A stretch of DNA of 64,000 bases from the NCBI RefSeq assembly GCF_041435195.1, contig NZ_CP108106.1, positions 620,001 to 684,000 of the forward strand, in the 5' to 3' direction. This document shows positions 45,901 through 54,070 of this stretch, piece after piece; positions within the stretch are counted from its first letter, which is position 1; every line of letters begins with the position of its first letter. The translations under genes and the position numbers were made by a program. The notes under the pieces are model-generated. The model saw nothing but the letters and a program-made list of their open reading frames with translations, was not told the DNA's origin and did not search any database. Source of the stretch: Streptomyces sp. NBC_00224 (GTDB lineage: Bacteria > Actinomycetota > Actinomycetes > Streptomycetales > Streptomycetaceae).

Positions 45901-46758
45901 CCGGTCGCCTCCCTCCGAATCGGGGAGTTCGTTGATCCGAGATGCCCACAGCTTTACCGAGGCGTACAGTTCACGGGCCGCTTCCTGCCACTGCTCGGTC
46001 TGAGGCGGAGCCGCCTCAAGTGCCGTCCGGCCATGGTGGATCGCGCTCATCAGATCGGCTGGTACGCCAGTGTGTTTGAAGCGCGTTCGCTTGAGCATGC
46101 CCAGATCGCTGAGTAGTGCCGCCCGCTGGCCGTCTCCTGGCTTCGTGAGCGGGACGCCTTCCTCGCAGGTTTCGATCGCCTGGCCCAGGTCCAGCTCGTG
46201 TGCCAGGACGAAACGGTGAACCAGCAGGCTCTCCAACTGCAGGAGACCTGGCACCCGGCGTTCGGAATCGGGCGGCAGCGCCGTGAGAGCCGCACGAACC
46301 GTGCCGAGCGACTCATCGAGGTGATCGAGGCGGAAGGTGGCCTGATAGCGGGCGTACAGGGCGCTGGCCAGGCCCAGCAGCACATCTCCCCGGTTTGGCG
46401 CCTCCCCTGATGTGCGCTCCACGATGCGCTGCCAGCCGTCCACCAGGCCAGGGGTGACTTCTGTCCGGAGTTCCTCCGGCAGGGAATCCCGATCCTGTTG
46501 CAGCGCGGTCTGGAGGAGGAACTGTGCCCGATCGAAGTCCGGCTCCCCGCGCTCGAAGCCGAGAACCTGGAAGCGGCGCCAGTGGAACTCTCCGAGGACG
46601 GCGATCGCCCGGACCTCGGCCTCGCCACGCTCCGCGAGATCGAGAAGAGCCTGCGCGACCTCCAGCGCGGGTGCGTCAAGGAGTTCGCCGAGCTCGCTGT
46701 TCACCCGGTGCCGGTCCAGGACCGCGCGCAGCCGTCCGGCCATCTCCGTCGCTCCCAC
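42919..46758 (-). pseudogene. TPR-CHAT protease gene broken by two frameshifts and a stop
   Basis: The reconstructed gene would encode about 1280 aa. The first 500 residues (46758-45226) and those from 45293 to 44001 are helical repeats of the TPR type (A-A-W-S-N-L-G-S-A-L-W-T-R-Y-R, T-Y-L-N-N-L-G-I-A-L-R-R-R-F-R). The C-terminal part (44115-42919) is a caspase-like CHAT domain with the catalytic His in A-H-F-A-C-H-G (codon at 43336-43338) and the Cys in F-L-S-A-C-R-T (codon at 43204-43206), both intact. Lesions: a frameshift near 45245, TGA at 45048-45050 in W-L-G-Q-*-Y-E-R-T-G where Trp is expected, and a frameshift near 44155. CHAT proteases with TPRs act as regulated effector proteases in conflict systems such as TPR-CHAT/Craspase. 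It overlaps the DUF6338 gene by 83 bp, indicating an operon. Confidence 0.75.
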
Positions 46759-47416
46759 CCGAACCCCCGGATCGACTGAAGTAGGTCACGCCAAGGAACT
46801 TGATCTGCCGTGCGCTGACGACGACGCGGTGCGTGTCCGTGAGGTCCCGCTGTTCGCCGTCCGGAGCCGGCCGGTATTCGAACGGCGGCCCGAGCGCGAG
46901 CTCGCGGTCGCCGGTCTCTTCCGGATTCGGGGAGTAGTGATGAACCTGTCCGGCCAGATAGGAGCCGTCGACCAGCTCGCATCCCACCCGGATCCACTCG
47001 GTGCCGTTGGCCCGGGCGTTCATGTCGAAAAGAACCCACCAGGCCGAGGACTCCGGGTTGACCGCGGATGTCCGGCGCGGAAGAAGCCGCGCGACGAGCA
47101 CCGCGAACAGCACCGCGAGGAGCAGCACCGCAGCCGTCCACGTGATGGTCTCGGCGTAGTGCGCGCGAACGTAGGGACCACGGTCACGGACGATCCGACC
47201 CACGTCCGGGGTCTGGCCAGGCGCGCTGATCCGTACGCAGGCAAAGAAGACCAGCGCCGCGGCGTTGAACCCGACGCTCGCGAGCACCACGCGCGAGGTC
47301 TCCCGGAACGCCGACGAGGTCCGCTCCGGACGGTGCCGGTCCCGGACGGCCGCGTAGGTGAACCCTGGTGCGAGCAGGACGATGAACAGCAGCAGGCTGG
47401 TGAACGTCGCCGGCAT
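46676..47416 (-). CDS. DUF6338-type membrane protein
   Basis: A 246-aa protein with three hydrophobic membrane segments (L-L-L-F-I-V-L-L-A-P-G-F at about 7-20, V-L-A-S-V-G-F-N-A-A-A-L-V at about 45-60 and A-A-V-L-L-L-A-V-L-F-A-V at about 92-108) and a cytosolic beta domain (W-I-R-V-G-C-E-L-V-D-G-S-Y-L-A-G). The layout P-G-F-x-Y near the first segment is typical of DUF6338. The function is unknown. The start ATG 47416 lies three bases after the stop of the small upstream gene and the end overlaps the TPR-CHAT gene, so the three form one operon. Confidence 0.7.
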   Translation of the reverse strand: MPATFTSLLLFIVLLAPGFTYAAVRDRHRPERTSSAFRETSRVVLASVGFNAAALVFFACVRISAPGQTPDVGRIVRDRGPYVRAHYAETITWTAAVLLLAVLFAVLVARLLPRRTSAVNPESSAWWVLFDMNARANGTEWIRVGCELVDGSYLAGQVHHYSPNPEETGDRELALGPPFEYRPAPDGEQRDLTDTHRVVVSARQIKFLGVTYFSRSGGSGGSDGDGRTAARGPGPAPGEQRARRTP

Positions 47417-47419
47417 CGA

Positions 47420-47690
47420 TCAAGAGCTTTCGTCCGTGGTCGAATCGTCGCCTTGGGGCCCCTGAACGTCGTCTGGGACATGGATCGGTTGGGGAATCTC
47501 TGCCCCCGGCGCGAACGCCTGCCCGCGAACGTCGTTGTCGTCGAGCAACGTCTCCAAGTCGTCGGGCAGATCACCCATGCGTCTCGTCATCTCCCCCACC
47601 GCCCGGGCCATGATCCAGCCTCGCACCAGTATCGCGTCCGATTGGCAGGGAACGCCGCACACGACAAGCCCCTCACAGAAATAGGAGCAG
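47420..47690 (-). pseudogene. Small acidic protein gene, 5' end removed by an IS3 stump
   Basis: The frame reads C-E-G-L-V-V-C-G-V-P-C-Q-S-D-A-I-L-V-R-G and goes on to M-G-D-L-P-D-D-L-E-T-L-L-D-D-N, ending in D-D-S-T-T-D-E-S-S at 47420. The gene-like part begins right where IS3-type sequence starts, without a natural start codon. An internal ATG at 47611 could still give a 63-aa acidic product. It is the first gene of the DUF6338/TPR-CHAT operon, so the insertion also separates the operon from its promoter. Confidence 0.5.
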
Positions 47691-48000
47691 GGTCTGCTGC
47701 ACGGTCGGGTGACATCCGAACTGGCTTGCCCTGTAGGACGGTTGGGAAGGATGTCGCTGTGCCCAAGCCTTGTCCGGAAGAGTTCCGCCAGGACGTCGTG
47801 CGGGTGGCGAGGAACCGCGGCCCGGGCGTGACGGTCGAGCAGGTGACCACCGACTTCGGGGTTCACGCGATGACGCTGTGGAAGTGGATGCGCCGGGCGG
47901 ACATCGACGACGGGAGCAAGCCCGGAACGACCAGCCAGGAGAGCACAGAACCGCGGGAAGCACGCCATCCTCGCCGAGCTCGCAGCAGCGCACCCGGACC
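47690..48000 (+). mobile_element. IS3-type element stump with OrfA N-terminus
   Basis: From GTG 47759 the plus strand reads V-P-K-P-C-P-E-E-F-R-Q-D-V-V-R-V-A-R, then V-T-V-E-Q-V-T-T-D-F-G-V-H-A-M-T-L-W-K-W, the HTH of IS3 OrfA, followed by a frame change. The left end probably lies near 47682-47700 (T-C-T-G-C-T-G-C region). OrfB is missing. It separates the SDR gene from the CHAT operon. Confidence 0.7.
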
Positions 48001-48033
48001 GGGCAAAGCCCAGCGTTGGCATCCTCCTGTGAC

Positions 48034-48789
48034 TCAGCGGGCTCCCAAGTCCTCAGGAGGTCGTTCGATGGCCTCGGAGCGGAGTTGCTGAGCGAGGCCC
48101 CCGTCGAAGAGGTAGGTCGCGCCGTTCGCGAAGTCGAAGACCGGTGTCGCCAGCACCGCGACGGCGTGGACCACCTCGGCGAGGGTCGCGTAGCGCTGTA
48201 GGGGGACGTCGCGGACGAGGGCGTCGAGGTGTACCCCGTCGGCAGAGGTGGTCGAGGAGTCATCGATCGGCCCGATCGCGATGGCCCGCGTCGAAATGCG
48301 GAGCGGGCCGTACTCCAGGGCGAAACTGCGGGTGAGGCTTTCGGTGGCGGCTTTGGCCGCGTCGTAGCCGGCCTTGTAGCGGTGTGCCCTGGTGCCGCCG
48401 ACCGAGCCGAGGACGAGCATGGCGCCCGGTACGCGGTGGGCTGCCGCGGCCTCCGCGACCGTACGCAGGACCGCGTAGGTGGTCACCAGGTTGTCCTCGA
48501 TCGCCGCGCGAAAGGCCGCTACGTCGTTGGCGGCGATCCGCGCGAGGTGGGGTACCCGTCCAGCAGCGTGGAAGAGCTCCACGCGTTCGGCTCCGTCGAG
48601 GAACTCGTCGACCAGTTGCGTGAAGCGTTCCGTGCGGCAGTCGACGGCGTGCCATCCCCGCACCGTGCCGGTAGGGGGCCCGGCCGGTTCGGAGTCGATG
48701 AGGAGAAGGCGTCCCTGCTGGGCGGCGAGGTGTGCGGCGAGCGGGCGGCCGATGAAACCGGCCGCTCCTACGACGATGCGGTGAACCAT
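48034..48789 (-). CDS. Short-chain dehydrogenase/reductase
   Basis: A 251-aa Rossmann-fold enzyme. The NAD(P) loop is G-A-A-G-F-I-G near residue 8, followed by L-L-L-I-D-S-E. The catalytic region has V-L-G-S-V-G-G-T and the Y-K-A-G-Y-D-A-A-K motif (Tyr and Lys at about 143 and 147), then S-L-T-R-S-F-A-L-E-Y-G-P. The N-terminal loop is closer to extended (epimerase-like) SDRs, the active site to classical ones. The start codon at 48789 directly follows the stop of the glycosyltransferase gene, so the two are co-translated. Together they may modify a sugar-bearing product, but the substrate is unknown. Confidence 0.85.
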   Translation of the reverse strand: MVHRIVVGAAGFIGRPLAAHLAAQQGRLLLIDSEPAGPPTGTVRGWHAVDCRTERFTQLVDEFLDGAERVELFHAAGRVPHLARIAANDVAAFRAAIEDNLVTTYAVLRTVAEAAAAHRVPGAMLVLGSVGGTRAHRYKAGYDAAKAATESLTRSFALEYGPLRISTRAIAIGPIDDSSTTSADGVHLDALVRDVPLQRYATLAEVVHAVAVLATPVFDFANGATYLFDGGLAQQLRSEAIERPPEDLGAR

Positions 48790-49821
48790 CTAGGCCGCCA
48801 GGATTCGGTGGTAGAAGTCGTCCAGGGCGCCCGCCGCCTCGTCCCACTGCGGCAGGGTCAGTGCTCCCGGCCCGCTCACCATCCGTTGCCCCTCCGGCGG
48901 GACGGTCAGGGCCTCCTGCCAGCGCAACACGGCCACATCGTCGTCCCACGGCTCGACGATCTGCCAATCGTCGAGCGCCGGCCCGTAGGCGTCCGATCCC
49001 ACCGGTGGCGGTGACAGGATGCGGCGGCCTTGCTGCGCCGCGGCCACCAACACGCCGCTGGACCACACCCGTTGGTAGGGCAGCGCCACCCAGTCCACCT
49101 GCTCCAGCAGCCGCACGAACTCGGACCCGGGGTGGAAGCCCGGAAGGTAACGGACCCGGTCGTGGGCGGCCGCGATCTCGGTCAGGGCGTGGTGGGTGGC
49201 CGGGTCGTCCGGGTATCCAGCGATCAGGAGCAGTTGCTCCCCGGTGGCGTGCCGGACGAACGCCTGCGCGAAGGCGGCGGTCCGCTTGTAGGGGCGCAGT
49301 CGGCCGAAGCAGCCGATCGTCGCGCCGTACAGGGATCCCCCTCGGTCGGGGACAAGTTGGGGGTATCTGGGGTGGGGCAGGTGCAGCGCCGGGCCGGGCA
49401 GGCGGCTGCGGATCCGGCGTGCGGCCAACTCGTGCTCTTTGGTGAAGAAGTGGACGCCGTGCGTGAGCGAGTCGACCTCGTCAATGAACCCGGTATTGCC
49501 GTGTGTCCCCTCTTCATGAGGGGCGAGGTCGTGCACCGTCTGGACCAGACGCGCGCCCCTGGCCGCGAACTCCCGCAGGAGGGCGATCGCCTCGGCGTCG
49601 CCGAGCAACCTGGCCAGCATTTCCGGCCAGTGCAGGTGCACGATGTCCGGCACCGCACCGACCAGATGGGAGAGGTCTCCGGGGGCGAACCCTGGTTCGT
49701 CGCGGCACAGACCCGGGCGCAGCACCACGGCCCCTTGGGCTGCGAGGTGGCTCTCCTGGAGTGCGACGTAGTCGTTCCAACCGCAGGTCTCGGGTATCTG
49801 GAGCACGCGGAGTCCGGTCAC
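48790..49821 (-). CDS. Glycosyltransferase (GT4-like, GT-B fold)
   Basis: A 343-aa protein starting at GTG 49821 (V-T-G-L-R-V-L-Q-I-P-E-T). It has D-I-V-H-L-H-W-P-E-M-L near residue 72, T-V-H-D-L-A-P-H near 105, and the C-terminal donor-domain start I-G-C-F-G-R-L-R-P-Y-K-R-T at about 180. The region near 260 reads W-V-A-L-P-Y-Q-R-V-W-S-S-G-V-L, where GT4 enzymes have the donor-site loop. No membrane segment is seen. The frame extends upstream to 50139, but that part lacks domain sense and a ribosome binding site. It forms an operon with the SDR gene (stop and start adjacent). Confidence 0.82.
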   Translation of the reverse strand: MTGLRVLQIPETCGWNDYVALQESHLAAQGAVVLRPGLCRDEPGFAPGDLSHLVGAVPDIVHLHWPEMLARLLGDAEAIALLREFAARGARLVQTVHDLAPHEEGTHGNTGFIDEVDSLTHGVHFFTKEHELAARRIRSRLPGPALHLPHPRYPQLVPDRGGSLYGATIGCFGRLRPYKRTAAFAQAFVRHATGEQLLLIAGYPDDPATHHALTEIAAAHDRVRYLPGFHPGSEFVRLLEQVDWVALPYQRVWSSGVLVAAAQQGRRILSPPPVGSDAYGPALDDWQIVEPWDDDVAVLRWQEALTVPPEGQRMVSGPGALTLPQWDEAAGALDDFYHRILAA

Positions 49822-50076
49822 CGCACAGCCGCCCTCTGAAATCCCTCCAGGGGGCAGCGGTCCCTGGGTGCGGGGAGGGCTGGGGGTGACGGCGCCGTAC
49901 GGGTCATGAATCCTCCGCCGTGTGATGGCAGTGCACTTGACGTGTCCGTGATGAATGTTCACAGGTGAGGAGGCAGGTAGCACCCGGGATCCGGGAAGTG
50001 GCCGGATCCCGCCGACTCGGGCGCATGCCGAGTTCTGGACAGCCGATTTCGGAAGCCCGAACAAAACCCCTTGCCT

Positions 50077-50100
50077 AATGGTCAAGAAACGTTGACCATT
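50077..50100. promoter_or_regulatory. ArsR operator: AATGGTCAA-N6-TTGACCATT
   Basis: A perfect 9-bp inverted repeat (50077-50085 and 50092-50100) ending six bases before the ArsR start codon. It replaces any ribosome binding site, so regulator binding could block both transcription and translation initiation. Confidence 0.7.
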
Positions 50101-50106
50101 GGGACC

Positions 50107-50646
50107 ATGCCTACCGATGATCTTCCCGAGACGTTCCACGTCACCACTGACGAGCAGCTACGCGCCGTCTCCAACCTCACGCGTCACCGGATCATGGCCG
50201 TGCTCCGCTTCGAGCCCGCGACGATTACTCAGATCGCCCAGCGAGTGGGCCTGGCGAAAGGGAGTTCCAGCTACCACGTACGGCTGCTGGAGCGGGCCGG
50301 CCTGGTGAAGGTGGTACGGACGCGGAAGGTGCGGGGGGTCACCGAGCGGTACTACGCGATGGCCGCGCGGTCGATCGAGCTGCCGGATCCGGGAGAGGGA
50401 GGCCCCGATGTGCTGATGCGGCATGCGGTGGCGGACCTGGAGGCAGCGCCGGCGGACGGCGAGCGGCACGTACGGATGGCGCATCTGCGGCTCACCGACG
50501 AGCAGTTCGCGCAGTTGGGGGCGCGGCTGCAGGCACTGGCGGACGAGTACCGGGAGCTGTCCGACCCCTCGCTGCCGGACGCGTCACTCGTCTTCGCACT
50601 GTTCCACCCCACATCGCCCGCGCAGGCCGAAGGAGACGCCAAGTGA
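50107..50646 (+). CDS. ArsR-type winged-helix transcriptional regulator
   Basis: A 179-aa regulator: L-R-A-V-S-N-L-T-R-H-R-I-M-A-V-L, then T-I-T-Q-I-A-Q-R-V-G-L-A-K-G-S-S-S-Y-H-V-R-L-L-E-R-A-G-L-V (HTH, about residues 35-70). The C-terminal half is helical and may bind ligand or dimerise. No metal-binding CxC motif is seen, so it is not a classical metal sensor. The ATG at 50107 has no Shine-Dalgarno and may be leaderless. It overlaps the MFS gene by four bases (GTGA), giving a coupled regulator-exporter pair, with a palindrome immediately upstream for self-control. Confidence 0.87.
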   Translation: MPTDDLPETFHVTTDEQLRAVSNLTRHRIMAVLRFEPATITQIAQRVGLAKGSSSYHVRLLERAGLVKVVRTRKVRGVTERYYAMAARSIELPDPGEGGPDVLMRHAVADLEAAPADGERHVRMAHLRLTDEQFAQLGARLQALADEYRELSDPSLPDASLVFALFHPTSPAQAEGDAK

Positions 50647-51929
50647 CTTCAGACGTTCGGAAGTTGCCGACCGGGTTCGGACGGCTGTGGACCGCTCAGA
50701 CGGTGTCCTCGCTCGGTGACGGGGTGTCGCATGCCGCGCTGCCGCTGCTCGCGTTGACGTTGACCCGGGATCCGATGGCGCTCGCCGTCGTCACGGCCGC
50801 CGGAACGCTGCCGTGGCTGCTCTTCGGGGTGCTCGGCGGTGCGCTGGTGGACCGCTGGGACCGTCGGCGCACGATGTGGGTGGCGGACGCGGCGCGTGCG
50901 GTGCTGCTCGCGATACCGGCGGCAGCGGCCGCGCTCGACGTGCTGAGCATTCCACTGCTCGCGGCCGTCGCCTTCCTGCTCGGCATCGGCGGACTCTTCT
51001 TCGACACGGCCGCCACGGCCTATCTGCCGGATCTGCTCGGCCGCGACCCCGTACTCCTGGAGCGCGCCAACTCCCGCCTGCGCGGCGCCCAGACCGCCGC
51101 GTCCGGCTTCGCGGGGCCGCCTGCGGGCAGTGCCCTGCTCACGCTCGGGCGGGCGGTTCCGCTGCTCGCCGACGCGGTGTCGTTCGCGCTCTCCGCACTG
51201 CTCGTACGGTCGCTGCCCGCCGCACCCCGGCCCGTACCGCAGGCCCGTGAGTCGCTGCTGCGGCAGGCGCGGGCCGGCGCCTCCTACGTATTCCGGGATC
51301 GGTTGCTGCTCGGGCTCGCGCTGCGTCCGGCGGTCGGGAACATCGCCTTCATCGCCGTGGAGACCGTACTCGCCCTCTTCGCGCACGACCGCCTCGGCAT
51401 CGACACCTTCGGCTTCGGCCTGCTCCTCACGGCGGAGGCCACCGGCGGTCTGCTCGGCGCGGGCATCGCCTCCTTCCTCGGCCGACGACTCGGCACCGGC
51501 ACCGCGCTGACCTGCACGGCCGCAGTCGAGGGACTCGCCATCCTGGGCCTTGCCGCCGCCCCGAACCCGTACGTGGCCGGGCTCGCGCTCGCCGTCTGCG
51601 GAGCGGGCATGGGCGCCACGATGGTGCTCGCACCCTCCCTGCGGCAGTCGATCGTCCCCGCCCACCTGATGGGCCGGGTCGCCTCCACCTCCCGCATGCT
51701 CTCCATGTGCGCCGCCCCGTTCGGCGCCTTCCTCGGCGGCTGGCTGGCCACCACCTACGACGTACGCACCCCGCTCTACACCGCCGCCGGCCTCCTCCTC
51801 ACCATGACCGCCGTCACGGCGACCATGACCAGCAACCGCCACGTCGAGGCGGCGCTGCGTGCCGCCGCCCCAGCCGATGATCCAGATCACCAGGAATCCA
51901 AGGATCCCGTTCAGGAGGGTGCCATTTAG
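50643..51929 (+). CDS. MFS exporter
   Basis: A 428-aa transporter with 12 hydrophobic segments. The first loop carries G-A-L-V-D-R-W-D-R-R-R-T-M, the MFS motif A region, after L-P-W-L-L-F-G-V-L-G. Distribution of helices and A-G-P-P-A-G-S-A-L-L resemble the MFS_3 (enterobactin-exporter-like) group, which exports small molecules by proton antiport. Translation overlaps the ArsR gene. The substrate is unknown; the ArsR ligand may be the same compound. Confidence 0.9.
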   Translation: MTSDVRKLPTGFGRLWTAQTVSSLGDGVSHAALPLLALTLTRDPMALAVVTAAGTLPWLLFGVLGGALVDRWDRRRTMWVADAARAVLLAIPAAAAALDVLSIPLLAAVAFLLGIGGLFFDTAATAYLPDLLGRDPVLLERANSRLRGAQTAASGFAGPPAGSALLTLGRAVPLLADAVSFALSALLVRSLPAAPRPVPQARESLLRQARAGASYVFRDRLLLGLALRPAVGNIAFIAVETVLALFAHDRLGIDTFGFGLLLTAEATGGLLGAGIASFLGRRLGTGTALTCTAAVEGLAILGLAAAPNPYVAGLALAVCGAGMGATMVLAPSLRQSIVPAHLMGRVASTSRMLSMCAAPFGAFLGGWLATTYDVRTPLYTAAGLLLTMTAVTATMTSNRHVEAALRAAAPADDPDHQESKDPVQEGAI

Positions 51930-51962
51930 GGCTCCGCGAGGTCGTTGAGCCAGTCCTGAGGG

Positions 51963-52814
51963 TCAGGCGAGCAGGCCCAGACCGCTGTACCACAGCGGTC
52001 CCGGGTTGATCCGGTCACCGTGGAGCTCCATCATCTGGTCGAAGAACTCCAGCGGGGTCGGCTCCTCGGCGAGGAGCCGGATCGTGTCGCGCAGGTACTG
52101 GCGGGTCTCGTCAAGGATCTTCGGGTCGTCGGGCAGGTCCCTGTTCTTGTGGCCGGCGACCACATGGCGCGCGTTCAGTGCGGCGATCCGGTCGATTCCG
52201 TCGAGCCACGCCTGGAGACCGCCGTTGCCACCTTCGAGCATCATCTGGTGCACGCCGTTGTAGACAACGTCTCCGGCGACGACGAGGCCGATCGAGGGCA
52301 CGTGGAGTACAGAGCTGTCGTCCGTGTCGGTGTGGCCGGTCTCAACCGCGCGCAGAACCTGGCCCTCCAGCCGGAAACCTTCGGCCGGCACGGGGACGGC
52401 GAGGACGGGGGTGTTCTCCGGGACCTGGGGGAAGGACTTCGCGAACCCCTCCTCTTTACCCTTGAGTTGTTCGCACATCTGCCGGATGGTGCCCTCGGTG
52501 GCGTACACGATGGTGTCGGCGCCCTCGAACTGCTCCAACAGCGTCGCGGTTCCGAACCAGTGGTCGGGATGGCCGTGGGTGATGTACACGAACGCGAGCC
52601 GCTTGCCGGAGCGCGCCACGCCCTCAACGACCTGCGCGATCTGGCTGTGGGTCAGTGGCGGGTCCACCAGGACCGCGTCTCGCTCCCCGTAGATCAGGGT
52701 GGACGAAATCGGCGAGGAGACGATCTCGTCTCCGTTCGGCAGCCGCAGATCGATCTTCCTGGGAACGCCGTCCGAGACGAGGACCTCGTAGGACAAAGCA
52801 ACGGGTTCGGGCAT
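51963..52814 (-). CDS. MBL-fold metallo-hydrolase
   Basis: A 283-aa enzyme with the zinc motif T-H-G-H-P-D-H-W-F-G (about residue 81), further ligands in E-T-G-H-T-D-T-D-D and A-G-D-V-V-Y-N-G, and a final V-A-G-H-K-N-R. The layout fits SoxH/YcbL-like metallo-hydrolases; the substrate is unknown. I chose ATG 52814 (M-P-E-P-V-A-L-S-Y) with GAGAGAAG upstream; an upstream GTG/ATG would add 21 unsupported residues. The gene is convergent with the MFS exporter gene. Confidence 0.87.
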   Translation of the reverse strand: MPEPVALSYEVLVSDGVPRKIDLRLPNGDEIVSSPISSTLIYGERDAVLVDPPLTHSQIAQVVEGVARSGKRLAFVYITHGHPDHWFGTATLLEQFEGADTIVYATEGTIRQMCEQLKGKEEGFAKSFPQVPENTPVLAVPVPAEGFRLEGQVLRAVETGHTDTDDSSVLHVPSIGLVVAGDVVYNGVHQMMLEGGNGGLQAWLDGIDRIAALNARHVVAGHKNRDLPDDPKILDETRQYLRDTIRLLAEEPTPLEFFDQMMELHGDRINPGPLWYSGLGLLA

Positions 52815-52958
52815 TTCGATGCTTCTCTCATGGCTGGGTGCATCCCCCGGACCACTCTCGCGCATCGGGCGGTGCAATGCCCGGCGAGTACACGCCCGGG
52901 CGCACTACGTAGGTGGCCAACCAAGAATCGTGATGGCCATCTATCGGTCGTCGTGTGA

Positions 52959-52992
52959 CTGAGCGCGCTACCTGACCAGGTAGCGCGCTCAG
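52959..52992. terminator. Perfect 16-bp hairpin upstream of the MBL gene
   Basis: CTGAGCGCGCTACCTG at 52959-52974 is exactly mirrored at 52977-52992. It lies between the MBL gene and the two-repeat protein gene on the minus strand, 214 bp after the latter's stop. It is more likely a terminator than an operator because of its GC content and the 2-base centre. Confidence 0.55.
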
Positions 52993-53205
52993 CTCGGCGG
53001 ATACCGCAGGTCGACGCTCGGCGTCGATTCCTGGTTGGCCACCGCGTCGACCGACAGCTGGCCACTCGGGACACGGCATCGCCGCCGCGAGCGGAGGCCA
53101 TGAGCCCCTGGCGCTGCCGACCTCACCTCATGGCAGCCGACGCGACGCCCTGACTTGAGGTACGGCCGGGGCGTCGCGCGGTCACCTGCTTGGGGCGACA
53201 CCCCG

Positions 53206-53514
53206 TCAGTGTTCGTCCATCCTCTTGTTCTTCATGTCTTCGACGGAGGCCAACTGCTCCTTGGCCTGCTTCCGGCGCCGCCTCAGCTGCCCTTCATCGA
53301 CAGCGTTCCCCACCTTGACCTTGGACGACCGGTGAGCCGGGCGTTCGTCCATGCTCATGTTCTTCATGTCCTCGGCGGAGGCCAACTCCCGCTTGATGCT
53401 CTCTCGACTCTGCTTCGGTTGCCCCTCGTGGGCGGAGCCAACCGCTTTGACCTTGGTCGAGCCGTCGGCCGACGGGGCGTGCATCTTCTTCTTTCCCATG
53501 CCTTTGTGTGTCAC
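53206..53514 (-). CDS. Small charged protein built of two homologous repeats
   Basis: A 102-aa protein from GTG 53514, with AGGAG eight bases upstream. After M-G-K-K-K-M-H-A-P-S comes repeat one (S-T-K-V-K-A-V-G-S-A-H-E-G-Q-P-K... ending in A-S-A-E-D-M-K-N-M-S-M-D-E) and repeat two (S-S-K-V-K-V-G-N-A-V-D-E-G-Q-L-R... ending in A-S-V-E-D-M-K-N-K-R-M-D-E). Each is about 38 residues and the two are about half identical. It is strongly charged and lacks signal or membrane segments; each repeat probably forms one helix. Function unknown; possibly nucleic-acid binding. Confidence 0.65.
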   Translation of the reverse strand: MTHKGMGKKKMHAPSADGSTKVKAVGSAHEGQPKQSRESIKRELASAEDMKNMSMDERPAHRSSKVKVGNAVDEGQLRRRRKQAKEQLASVEDMKNKRMDEH

Positions 53515-53663
53515 AGCGATCACTCCTGGTGAGTATTGAAGGGCTTCGATCAGCCTGGCATGGCAGGACACAGGTCGCATTTGCTCACGATGCAGGCACC
53601 AGTCGCTCGGTCTCTGGCAACCAGCGGCTGCCTCGACAATCGAACGTACGATCTACTGGAGAC

Positions 53664-53888
53664 ATGGGCCGGTACGCCCTCCCCCACGATCTCCTGATGG
53701 CCCAGACGGCCTGGTACGCCGTCTACGGGCAGCTCGCCACCACGGCGGAGGGCGGGGCCGCGCAGCGTCGCCAGTTGCTGGAGCTGTCGCGGCGCATCAC
53801 CGCGCACCCGTTCTGGCAGACCCCGGCGGGAACCCCCGCAGCCCGGGTCGCCCTCAAGGAGCTGCCCCGCACGCAGGTGCGACGGTGA
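53664..53888 (+). CDS. Small hypothetical protein, 74 aa
   Basis: ATG at 53664 with GGAG just before it. The product begins M-G-R-Y-A-L-P-H-D-L-L-M-A-Q-T-A-W-Y and has a helical middle (A-A-Q-R-R-Q-L-L-E-L-S-R-R-I-T-A-H) and a basic tail (R-T-Q-V-R-R). It looks like a conserved actinobacterial small protein but I cannot name its family. The next frame starts in its stop codon (GTGA), so a second gene once followed. Confidence 0.55.
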   Translation: MGRYALPHDLLMAQTAWYAVYGQLATTAEGGAAQRRQLLELSRRITAHPFWQTPAGTPAARVALKELPRTQVRR

Positions 53889-54070
53889 CGCTCACCGACG
53901 AGGACACCCCCACGGTCGCGGCGAGCTCGCGGCCCGTGGGCGCCTCCGTGTTTCCGTGTTGGAGTTCAGTGCGGGTGGTCCGGCAGTTGAGGGTGAGTGG
54001 TCCGTACCCGGCACGGCTCGGAACCGGTATACCGAGTGGATCGGGCCGCACAGCCCGGGCAGTTGTCGGG
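53885..54070 (+). pseudogene. Remnant of a gene coupled to the 74-aa protein gene
   Basis: GTG at 53885 overlaps the previous stop. The frame gives M-T-L-T-D-E-D-T-P-T-V, and after a frame change near 53955 reads V-L-E-F-S-A-G-G-P-A-V-E-G-E-W-S and R-N-R-Y-T-E-W-I-G. The second piece looks like a real protein segment. Frameshifted fragment of unknown function. Confidence 0.35.

Noticed and set aside
49822..50139. Upstream extension of the glycosyltransferase frame
   Set aside because: The extra 106 residues have no domain sense, run through the ArsR operator and start, and the GTG at 49821 sits exactly at the domain start.
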